From positions 255,501 to 319,500 of the forward strand of contig NZ_FNFV01000001.1 of the NCBI RefSeq assembly GCF_900102905.1: DNA of 64,000 nt, written 5' to 3'. The first letter of the stretch is position 1. Every line of letters starts with the position of its first letter. Made by a program: the position numbers and the translations under genes. Shown piece by piece: positions 44,617 to 51,881 of the stretch. Origin of the DNA: Meinhardsimonia xiamenensis (GTDB taxonomy: Bacteria; Pseudomonadota; Alphaproteobacteria; Rhodobacterales; Rhodobacteraceae). The notes under the pieces were generated by a model that was given only the letters and a program-made list of their open reading frames with translations, was not told the DNA's origin and searched no databases.

Positions 44617-46736
44617 GGCAGGTAGCGCACCGGCGTTCCGGGCTCCACATCCAGCGCGCCATCGGGCAGCTCCACAAGCCCCGTGGCCCAGGAAAGCCCG
44701 CTGATCCGGCCCGAGCCCTCGGAGCGGAACACTTCTGCCGCGCCCTCGGGCGTGAGCCGCGCGCGCAGGTATTCGCGCCGGCCCGGCTTCTTGCGCTTGG
44801 AGAAGGCGGCGGGCACGGTGTAGCCCTGCGCCTCGAGCCAGCCGGCGCCGGACATGAGCGAGAGTGCGGGCCGGGCGAAGATGAGCGCGCAGACGAAGGC
44901 CGCAACCGGGTTGCCGGGCAGGCCGAAGACGGGCGCGCCCTGCCACATGGCGAGCGCCAGCGGCCGGCCGGGCTTCAGCGCGATGCGCCAGCTCGTGAGC
45001 CTGCCCCTCTCGCGCAGAAGCCGGCTCACGTGATCCTCGTCGCCGGCCGAGGCGCCGCCCGAGGTGAGGATGACATCCGCCTCGCGCGCGCCCTGGTCGA
45101 GCGCGCGGGCGATGGCGCGCGCATCGTCGCGGGCATGGCCGAGGTCAACCGGCACATGCCCCCAGCGTTCGACGAGCGCGAGCAGCATCGGGCGGTTCGC
45201 GTCCCATATCTGGTGGGGCGCGGCGGGCAGGGCCGGGTCGGGCACGATCTCGTCGCCGGTGGAGAGCACGGCCACGCGCAGCGGGCGGAACACCTCCACC
45301 TCGGCGATGCCGAGGGCGGAGAGAAGCGCGATGTCGGGCGGGCGCAGCCGCTGGCCGGCCGGAAGCGCAACGGCGCCTTCCTCCACATCCTCGCCCGCGC
45401 GGCGGGTGTTGGCGCCGGGCTTCACCGGCCCGTCGAAGGCGACCGTCAGGCCATCGGTGGCGCAGTCCTCCTCGAGCACCACCGTATCCACCCCCTCGGG
45501 GAGGATGGCGCCGGTGAGGATGCGCACGGCGTAGCCCTCGGGAACGCGCCCCTCAAAGGGCTGACCGGCCGCCGCGCGGCCTTGGACGAGTGGCAGGCGG
45601 TTGATGCCGGGGCCGGTCGCGGCATGGGCAAAGCCGTAGCCGTCCACCGCCGAGTTGGGGCGGGGCGGATTGGCGCGGCGGGCAATGGCATCGGCAGCGA
45701 GCACGCGGCCCGCCGCCCGGCTGCTCGCCAGCCGCTCGCGGCCGGTGACGGGGTGGAGCGCGGCGCGCAGGCGCGCGAGCGCCTCATCGACCGGCACCCA
45801 GGCCACGCCCTGCGGCATGGCAAAGCAGTCGTCCTTGAGCCGTGGCGGCACGAGACCGGCCCCGGCCACCGCGCGGGCGGCTTCGCGCAGCGCCTCCTCA
45901 GCGCCGACGCCCAGAATCCAGCCCTCTTCGGCGCGCGCCTCATCGGGCACGGCGGCGAGCACTTCCTCAAGCCGGCCCTCCTCCTGCAACCGCGCCAGAG
46001 CCGCGGCGACAACCCGAACCTGCACCGCGTCGCGAATGTCGCCGGGCCGCGTGGCGGCCTGCACTGCCTCGGCCAGAAGCGAGGGCCAGATCTCGGTGAG
46101 CACCACCGGGGCCTCGGGCGGCTCGAAGGGCCAGACGGCCACCGCCTGCCCAAGCCGCGCGCGCAGCCGCGAGAGCGCCGCCATGCCCGTCATCGCCTGC
46201 CCGCCCACGGCACCCGCCCCGCCCATCTGCCAGACGGAGAAGCTGCCCGGCGCACGCGCCTCGGCCGCGCGGCGCTCGGCCATGCCGTGGCCGTGTCGCT
46301 CGCTGCCGCGGCGGGGGAGGAAGGGGATGTCCCCCCTCGCGCCGTTGAACCAGAAGGGGCCGGTGCCGGGAAAGCGCGCGTTGATGCGGCCGGCAAGCGC
46401 GAAGCGGTTGTTGACGCTGCCGTCATCCTCGAGCTCGGCGGCGAACCAGTCCCACAGTGCGAGGGGATCAGCCCGGCCCGTGAGCCGTTCGGCAAACCCT
46501 GCGGGAAAGCCGAAGGGAAAGTCGAAGCCCGCGAGAACCCGCCGGCCGGCGGCAAGCTCGGCCTCGATGAACTCGGCAAGCCAGCGCTCGGCCACGCGGC
46601 GGTTGCGCAGATAGACCGGCTCCTCAACCCTGCCCGCGCGCGCAACGGTGGCCCAGATGGCGTCGGGCTTCGGCGCCGGGCCGCGGTCGCGGGCGGCGGA
46701 CCAGTCCACCATCACGAATGTGTCGAACGGTCTCAA
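44595..46736 (-). CDS. moeA: Molybdopterin molybdenumtransferase MoeA with N-terminal DUF429-like domain
   Basis: Two-part protein of 713 residues. Residues ~315-713 are a full MoeA, with NSAVDGYGF, LTGAILPEGVDTVVLEE, STGDEIV, TSGGASAGDEDHV, LKPGRPLALA and VFGLPGNPVA, which inserts molybdate into adenylylated molybdopterin. Residues 1-310 are an additional domain with VMVDWSAA, AGFDFPFGFPAGF, SVWQMGGAGAVGGQAMTGM and VLTEIWPSLL. This pattern resembles DUF429-type proteins predicted to have an RNase H-like fold. The start is TTG overlapping the mobB stop (TTGA). No break occurs between the parts, so the fusion appears real. The role of the extra domain is unknown. Confidence 0.88.
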   Translation of the reverse strand: MRPFDTFVMVDWSAARDRGPAPKPDAIWATVARAGRVEEPVYLRNRRVAERWLAEFIEAELAAGRRVLAGFDFPFGFPAGFAERLTGRADPLALWDWFAAELEDDGSVNNRFALAGRINARFPGTGPFWFNGARGDIPFLPRRGSERHGHGMAERRAAEARAPGSFSVWQMGGAGAVGGQAMTGMAALSRLRARLGQAVAVWPFEPPEAPVVLTEIWPSLLAEAVQAATRPGDIRDAVQVRVVAAALARLQEEGRLEEVLAAVPDEARAEEGWILGVGAEEALREAARAVAGAGLVPPRLKDDCFAMPQGVAWVPVDEALARLRAALHPVTGRERLASSRAAGRVLAADAIARRANPPRPNSAVDGYGFAHAATGPGINRLPLVQGRAAAGQPFEGRVPEGYAVRILTGAILPEGVDTVVLEEDCATDGLTVAFDGPVKPGANTRRAGEDVEEGAVALPAGQRLRPPDIALLSALGIAEVEVFRPLRVAVLSTGDEIVPDPALPAAPHQIWDANRPMLLALVERWGHVPVDLGHARDDARAIARALDQGAREADVILTSGGASAGDEDHVSRLLRERGRLTSWRIALKPGRPLALAMWQGAPVFGLPGNPVAAFVCALIFARPALSLMSGAGWLEAQGYTVPAAFSKRKKPGRREYLRARLTPEGAAEVFRSEGSGRISGLSWATGLVELPDGALDVEPGTPVRYLPYSGFGL

Positions 46737-47227
46737 TATCCCAGATCGCGCAGGATGAAGTCGGCGATTCCCCTGGTGTCATCGAGATGAAAGAGCGGCA
46801 CCGGCAGCCCTTCAAGGGCGGTGTCGGAGGCGACGGCGCGAATGGCCGGATCCTCGGGCTGCAGAAGCGGGCGGCCGGTGGCGCGGCGGTGGGCCTCGAT
46901 CTTGGGGTGCGCCTCGCGCTTGTAGCCTTCGACCAGCACCAGATCGACCGGCGAGAGCTTGGCCAGAAGCTCCTCCATGCTCGGCTCCTCGGCACCGCGA
47001 AGCTCGTGCATCAGCGCCCAGCGCAGCGGGGTGGAAAGCACCACCTCGGTGGCGCCGGCCATGCGGTGGCGGTGCGAATCGCGCCCCGGCTGATCGATGT
47101 CGGTGACGTGATGGGCATGCTTGACGGTGGAAACCGTGAGCCCGCGGCTGACAAATTCGGTGACGAGCCGCTCCACAAGGCCGGTCTTGCCCGAGTTCTT
47201 CCAGCCGGTGATGCCATAGACCTTCAC
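46733..47227 (-). CDS. mobB: Molybdopterin-guanine dinucleotide biosynthesis protein MobB
   Basis: GTP-binding adaptor of 164 residues. Walker A is GITGWKNSGKTGLVE (residues 5-19), followed by VKHAHHVTDIDQPGRDSHRH, the conserved His-rich stretch, and VDLVLVEGYKREAHPKIE. MobB assists MobA in forming MGD. The start is GTG, overlapping the mobA stop by four bases (GTGA), so mobA-mobB-moeA is a tightly coupled operon. Confidence 0.94.
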   Translation of the reverse strand: MKVYGITGWKNSGKTGLVERLVTEFVSRGLTVSTVKHAHHVTDIDQPGRDSHRHRMAGATEVVLSTPLRWALMHELRGAEEPSMEELLAKLSPVDLVLVEGYKREAHPKIEAHRRATGRPLLQPEDPAIRAVASDTALEGLPVPLFHLDDTRGIADFILRDLGY

Positions 47228-47862
47228 GCTTCTCTCTCTCCGATCATGCGGGCGAGGCGGCCGGCCTCGGCCAGATCCTCGGGGGTGTTGACGTTGAAGA
47301 AGGGGTCGAAGGGGGTGCTCTCGAATTCGGCGGTGCCGGCGTGGTGGCGGTCCGTCCAGGCGACGATCTTGCGCAGGCCGTCTTCGAGCGCGGCGCGCAG
47401 GTCATCCCGCAGGGCCACGGGCCAGAGCCCGAAGGTGGGCTGGCGCCAGAGCCTGCCCCCCGCATCGCGGCTCGCGGCAAGCGCAAGGCCGGAAGGCCCG
47501 GCGGCGGCCTGCAGCCGGGCCACGAGATCGCGCGGCAGGAAGGGGGTGTCGGCCGCGGCGGTCACGATTGCCCCCGCGCCCTGCTCCGCCGCCCAGTCGA
47601 GTCCGGCGAGAACGCCGGCGAGCGGACCGGCGAAACCGCTCACGCTGTCGGGCAGCACCGGCAGGCCGAGATCGGCAAAGCGGGCCGGGTCGCCGTTGGC
47701 GTTCAGGGCGAGCGCGTCGCATTGCGGGGCGAGGCGGTCGATCACCAGATCAATGAGCCGCGGTCCGCCGTCGAGGCGAAGAAGCCCCTTGTCACCGCCG
47801 CCCATGCGCGTGGCCCGCCCGCCTGCGAGGATCACGCCCAAGGGGCGCGGTGATGCTGGCAT
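47224..47862 (-). CDS. mobA: Molybdenum cofactor guanylyltransferase
   Basis: Nucleotidyltransferase of 212 residues that attaches GMP to molybdopterin to make MGD, the cofactor form used by formate dehydrogenase. Motifs: LGVILAGGRATRMGGGDKGL (GTP-binding, residues ~8-27), ANGDPARF, DSVSGFAGPLAGVLAGL and the metal-binding TAAADTPFLP. The start was set at MPASPRP, the domain boundary. The upstream frame overlaps the divergent promoter. First gene of the operon mobA-mobB-moeA. Confidence 0.95.
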   Translation of the reverse strand: MPASPRPLGVILAGGRATRMGGGDKGLLRLDGGPRLIDLVIDRLAPQCDALALNANGDPARFADLGLPVLPDSVSGFAGPLAGVLAGLDWAAEQGAGAIVTAAADTPFLPRDLVARLQAAAGPSGLALAASRDAGGRLWRQPTFGLWPVALRDDLRAALEDGLRKIVAWTDRHHAGTAEFESTPFDPFFNVNTPEDLAEAGRLARMIGEREA

Positions 47863-47983
47863 GTCTCCCCCTGCGCCATGCGCGGCCGCGACGCCGGCCT
47901 TCTTCCCTGCTGGCGCGGCATCTTGTATGCCGCGGGCAGGGATTTCAAGGCGGTGAGGGCGCGGCAGAGCCGCGCGGACGCGC

Positions 47984-48502
47984 ATGCTGGGCTACATCGG
48001 CGGAGGCGGTCGAGGAGCGGGAGACGCGCTCATTTCCGGGCTTGCCGAGCGGCTGATGGCGGCAGGGCTGCGCGTGGCCGGTGCGGTACAGGAAAACCGC
48101 GAGTCCGAAGGCGGCGGGCGCTGCGAGATGGAGTTGCGCGTGCTCCTCGGCGATCAGGTGGTGCGTATCAGTCAGGATCTTGGCCAGTGCGCCGAAGGCT
48201 GCCGGCTCGACCCGGAGGGGCTTGAGCGCGCCGTGGGGCTCGTCGAGGCGGCGCTTCGGGCCGAGGGCGAGGCGCGGCCCGACATCCTGATCGTCAACAA
48301 GTTCGGCAAACAGGAGGCGGAGGGGCGCGGCTTTCGCTCGCTGATCGGGCTGGCAATTGCCGAGGGGATCCCCGTGCTCACGGCGGTCTCCGACGGTCAG
48401 CGCGCCGCGTTCGAGGAATTCGCCGGAGAGCTCGCCGTGGCGCTCGAACCGCGGCCCGAGGCCGTCATCGACTGGCTCAGGGCGTGTGTGCAGGCGCGCT
48501 GA
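47984..48502 (+). CDS. DUF2478 protein (predicted NTPase)
   Basis: A 172-residue protein with MLGYIGGGGRGAGDALISGL at the N-terminus, a modified P-loop-like start. Further landmarks are VLLGDQVVRISQDLGQCAEGC and ILIVNKFGKQEAEGRGFRSL. This pattern is typical of DUF2478, often found next to molybdate transport or cofactor genes. It is divergent from mobA with a 121-base gap, consistent with a role in molybdenum cofactor metabolism. The reaction is unknown. Confidence 0.85.
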   Translation: MLGYIGGGGRGAGDALISGLAERLMAAGLRVAGAVQENRESEGGGRCEMELRVLLGDQVVRISQDLGQCAEGCRLDPEGLERAVGLVEAALRAEGEARPDILIVNKFGKQEAEGRGFRSLIGLAIAEGIPVLTAVSDGQRAAFEEFAGELAVALEPRPEAVIDWLRACVQAR

Positions 48503-48509
48503 GCGACCC

Positions 48510-49541
48510 TCAGCCCCAGTCTTCCGGCGGGGGGAACTCGCTGAACCATTGCGCGGCGGGCTTCGTCATCGGGTCGCGCTCGGCCAGCGCGGCTCCATGC
48601 GCGAGCAGGCGCCGGACGAGTTGCGGTGCCGTGCCGATATAGTCGTAGCGGCGGGTCTTGTCGGCGTCGAGCCAGCCGTGCCTGACCCAGTCCTCGTGAA
48701 TGAGGCGCAGCCGCGCGGCGACCTGGACGGTCGCAAAGCGCACGAGAAACGGCTCGAGCGCCCGGCCGTTCTCCGGGGCCGTCTCGCGGAACAGGCGCAG
48801 GCTCGTGTTGGGGTCTTCGGGCCAGAACTCGTCCGCGATGAGGAAGGCGAAGTCCTCAACGCCGGCGCGGCGGCCGTAATGCTCCCAGTCGAACCAGATG
48901 GGCGTGCCGTCGGGACCGACGGCGGCGTTGCCCGGGCGGGCATCCCATTTCACGAACTCCACCGGCAGAGCGGCGAGGGATTGTGCCAGCGGGTTCCAGT
49001 CGATGGCCGGGGAGGGGATGCGAAAGGCCTTGGCAAGAAGTCGCGGGGCGACGGCGAACCGGCCGAGCCACTCCGCGTTGAGCGCGATCGGCGGCGACTC
49101 GCGGAGAATCCCGCAGCGCCGCGCCGCCGCCTTGATCCGCCACAGAGTCTCGAAGCTTCCTGCGATCAGCGATTCGCGCGACGGGCCGGCGCTGCGTTCC
49201 AGTTCCGCGGTCAGGCGGCGCGAGCCCGCGTCGGACTGAAAGAAGATCTCGCCCGACTGGCCCAGAAGGCGCGGCACCGGCGCGCCGGCCTCGGCCATGC
49301 GTTCGAGAAAGGCAAGCTCGCGCGCGCGCCGGCTGCCGAGGCGGCGCCGGGTGGCGATAACGCTTTTCCCGCCCAGGAGGATTACCCTCAGGCTGTCGCG
49401 CCGCTTCCCACCGGGGGCGGTGATCTTGTCCGGCGGGGCGCCGAAGACGGCCTCCACCGCAGCCAGAAGCTGATCGAGCGGAATGCCCTTTTCGCCCGTG
49501 TCCGATTGCGCCCGCCGCGAGGGGTCGGTTTTCACGGCCAT
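48510..49541 (-). CDS. Phosphotransferase of the APH/protein-kinase-like fold
   Basis: A 343-residue protein with kinase-like features. ELAFLERMAEAGAPVPRLLG is a typical helix C region. The catalytic-loop analogue is KWDARPGNAAV and the metal-binding Asp is in IWFDWEHYGRRAGVEDFAF. Such proteins phosphorylate small molecules such as choline, homoserine or aminoglycosides; nothing here sets the substrate. The first catalytic Asp lies in WDARPGN rather than the usual HGDLHPGN, a divergence to note. GAGGGAGG precedes the ATG. Convergent with the DUF2478 gene. Confidence 0.72.
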   Translation of the reverse strand: MAVKTDPSRRAQSDTGEKGIPLDQLLAAVEAVFGAPPDKITAPGGKRRDSLRVILLGGKSVIATRRRLGSRRARELAFLERMAEAGAPVPRLLGQSGEIFFQSDAGSRRLTAELERSAGPSRESLIAGSFETLWRIKAAARRCGILRESPPIALNAEWLGRFAVAPRLLAKAFRIPSPAIDWNPLAQSLAALPVEFVKWDARPGNAAVGPDGTPIWFDWEHYGRRAGVEDFAFLIADEFWPEDPNTSLRLFRETAPENGRALEPFLVRFATVQVAARLRLIHEDWVRHGWLDADKTRRYDYIGTAPQLVRRLLAHGAALAERDPMTKPAAQWFSEFPPPEDWG

Positions 49542-50176
49542 CTGCGCCTCCCTCTTGCTGTCGCCCTGCCCAGTTTCCGTCCGGCTCCGTTTCGGGCGGG
49601 TTCGCGTCACTCACCCTGTCGCACGAGTCTAGCGGGAATGTGGCGGTGTTGCAGCGAGAAGCTGGCGAGGGCCCGGCGCGCGAATCGCTCAACGGTTTCC
49701 CTTGTGTCGTCAATCGCGCGGCCGGCTGGAGTTTGATGCCAGTCCGGCGACATTGCCTGGAAAAACGGCAGGCTCCCCGTCCGCGTTTCGCGGGCCGGCG
49801 AACGGCGGCGGCGGCCGCGCGGGCACGTCTGTACCGGTCGGAAGCCCCTTGTGTTCGGATCGATCAGCTTCGAAAAATCTTTTGTCATTTCAAGAAGTTC
49901 AGAGAGATCCATCGTTGCAGCACCAGGGGCGGAGTGGCTGCGGATACACGAGAGGCGGCGCATCCTGCTCAGATGTCGAAGAGCCGCCGCTCATGCGTCT
50001 GGCATGAAAAATGCTTTCCCGGAAGGCTCCGAAGTCCTCATATTTGGGCACGGATCGTGGCAAAGGTCGCCGGTCGGGGGCGCCGGGTTACTCAGAGAGA
50101 GCGCCGCTATTCTTGCGGGAGAGGTGATTGGCCAGCCGCATGGGCATTGGGCGACATTGGAAAGTGATGGAAAGCG
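49542..50176. other. Gene-poor stretch upstream of the RTX gene
   Basis: About 635 bases with no convincing gene. Parts (around 49850-49915 and 50030-50050) are visibly richer in A and T than the surroundings, as expected for a promoter or transferred DNA. A minus-strand frame 49607-49963 encodes 118 residues, including DLSELLEMTKDFSKLIDP and a C-terminal part starting MSPDWHQTPAG. It has no ribosome-binding site and I do not recognise it. No strong promoter pair was identified for the RTX gene. Confidence 0.5.
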
Positions 50177-51703
50177 ATGGCGAACATTAACGGGACGTCC
50201 GGCAACGACAAGCTCAACGGCACGAAACATAACGACACGATCGCGGCCGGGGCTGGAGATGACACGGTTTACGGCGACGATGGCGATGATGTCATCTACG
50301 CCGGAGCAGGGCGGGATCACGTTGCCGGCGGGCGTGGCGATGACGTCATCCATGGCGGCTCGGGCGACGATGCCCCGACGGTTGGCGGCACGGGCGGTTC
50401 CGGCCACGGCACGGGTAGCGGCAGTGGCAGGGGCTCTGGCAGGTGCGGCACCGGTTCGGGCAAGGGCAGCGGCTCGGCGGCACCGGGCGGCCTGTACGGC
50501 GGCGGCGGCAACGACGTCATCTACGGTGGCGGCGGCAACGACCTGATCGACGGCGGCAGCGGCAACGACAGGCTCGTGGGCGGTTCGGGCGACGACACGA
50601 TTTTCGGCGGCAAGGGTGACGACTGCATTGCCGGCGGCTCAGGCAACGATCGCCTGTACGGCGGCACCGGCAATGACGAGCTGACGGGCGGGCGTGGCGA
50701 CGATCTGATCGTCGGCGGCAAGGATGATGACATCCTGCTCGGCAAGGATGGCAACGACACGCTCTTGGGCGGTACCGGCAATGACCGGCTCTATGGCGGT
50801 GCCGGCGACGACACGCTGATCGGCGGAACCGACAGCGACAGCTTCTATGTCGGGACGGGGGGCGGTCATGACACCGTCCGCGGCAACAATGGCACCGGCG
50901 CGGCGTCATCGGCGAGTGTCGACAAGCTTTACGTCGAAGGCAGGGTCGAGGTCATCGTCAATGGCCACTCGCTCGGCTTCCGCAACCCGGGCGATATCAT
51001 CCACCTCGATGATCACAGCGACACCGGCAAGGTCGTGCTGGCCGATGGCACGACGGTTTCCTTTGCCGAGATCGACAAGATCAAGGTGGTCAATGATGTC
51101 GAGGATCCGGCCATCTGCATCTGCTTCACCCCGGGCACCATGATCATGACGCCCGAGGGCCAGCGGCCGGTGGAAAGCCTGCGCCCGGGCGATCGCGTCA
51201 TCACCCGCGACAACGGCATCCAGACCATCTGCTGGACGGGTGCGAAGACGCTGGACGCCGCCGAGCTTCGGCGCGCGCCGCAGCTGCGCCCTGTCCTTAT
51301 CCGGGCCGGTGCGCTTGGCCATGGCATGCCGGAACGCGACATGCTGGTCTCGCCGAACCACCGCATGCTCTACATGAGCGAGGAGCTGCCGCTCATCATG
51401 TCCGAATACGAGGTGCTGGTGGCGGCGAAGCACATGACCAGGCTCGAGGGCATCGAGCGCGCGCAGGTGCCCGGCGTCACCTATCTGCACCTGATGTGCG
51501 AGAAGCACGAGGTGATCCTCGCAAACGGCGCCTGGACGGAAAGCTTTCAGCCCGGTGACTGGTCCATCGCAGGTATCGAGAACGATCAGCGCGAGGAACT
51601 TTTCGCGCTCTTCCCCGAGCTGCGGGAGAAGGCCGGGCTTGATGCCTATGCTGCCTCGCGCCCGTCGCTCAAGCGCAGGGAAGCAGCACTACTGTTCCAG
51701 TAA
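50177..51703 (+). CDS. RTX calcium-binding protein with C-terminal Hint domain
   Basis: A 508-residue protein with two blocks of RTX nonapeptides (GGxGxDxUx): residues ~7-65 and ~107-220. A Gly/Ser-rich linker (~70-105) separates them, and a short beta-rich spacer follows. From Cys316 ([20 protein letters not shown]) there is a Hedgehog/intein-type Hint domain with [14 protein letters not shown] and [13 protein letters not shown] repeats bind calcium after type I secretion. Hint domains self-cleave at the Cys. No signal peptide is present, as usual for type I substrates, and no exporter genes are nearby. GGAAAG precedes the ATG. Confidence 0.92.
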   Translation: MANINGTSGNDKLNGTKHNDTIAAGAGDDTVYGDDGDDVIYAGAGRDHVAGGRGDDVIHGGSGDDAPTVGGTGGSGHGTGSGSGRGSGRCGTGSGKGSGSAAPGGLYGGGGNDVIYGGGGNDLIDGGSGNDRLVGGSGDDTIFGGKGDDCIAGGSGNDRLYGGTGNDELTGGRGDDLIVGGKDDDILLGKDGNDTLLGGTGNDRLYGGAGDDTLIGGTDSDSFYVGTGGGHDTVRGNNGTGAASSASVDKLYVEGRVEVIVNGHSLGFRNPGDIIHLDDHSDTGKVVLADGTTVSFAEIDKIKVVNDVEDPAICICFTPGTMIMTPEGQRPVESLRPGDRVITRDNGIQTICWTGAKTLDAAELRRAPQLRPVLIRAGALGHGMPERDMLVSPNHRMLYMSEELPLIMSEYEVLVAAKHMTRLEGIERAQVPGVTYLHLMCEKHEVILANGAWTESFQPGDWSIAGIENDQREELFALFPELREKAGLDAYAASRPSLKRREAALLFQ

Positions 51704-51724
51704 CCCGCAAGGGTTTGCACGGGG

Positions 51725-51758
51725 AAAGGGCGGCGGCCGGAAGGCTGCCGCCCTTTTT
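51725..51758 (+). terminator. Rho-independent terminator of the RTX gene
   Basis: Perfect stem AAAGGGCGGC (51725-51734) with GCCGCCCTTT (51747-51756), loop containing GGCCGGAAGGCT, followed by TT. It lies 22 bases after the RTX stop. Confidence 0.9.
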
Positions 51759-51800
51759 CTGCACCGATCCCCGATGAGGGCGATCTTGCGCCCCGCGCCG

Positions 51801-51814
51801 TTGACACGGATCAA
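51801..51814 (+). promoter_or_regulatory. FNR/FnrL box upstream of ppsA
   Basis: TTGACACGGATCAA fits the FNR consensus TTGAY-N4-RTCAA in every fixed position. A TAGTGT at 51837-51842 would serve as a -10, placing the start near 51849 and the box centre about 41 bases upstream, the class II activation geometry. The gene start is 68 bases downstream. Confidence 0.7.
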
Positions 51815-51881
51815 CGAGACGGCCTCCAATCGCGCCTAGTGTCTCCGTCGTTCTCATGTTTCAGCCCTGGGAGAGAGCGTC

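Noticed and set aside
49607-49963. 118-codon minus-strand frame as a real gene
   Set aside because: No Shine-Dalgarno, no recognised domain, and the phosphotransferase downstream has its own strong site. Kept only as a possibility in the gap entry.
50200-50850. Tandem repeats in the RTX gene as a CRISPR array or DNA repeat element
   Set aside because: The periodicity is in codons and encodes calcium-binding nonapeptides; there are no identical repeats with unique spacers.
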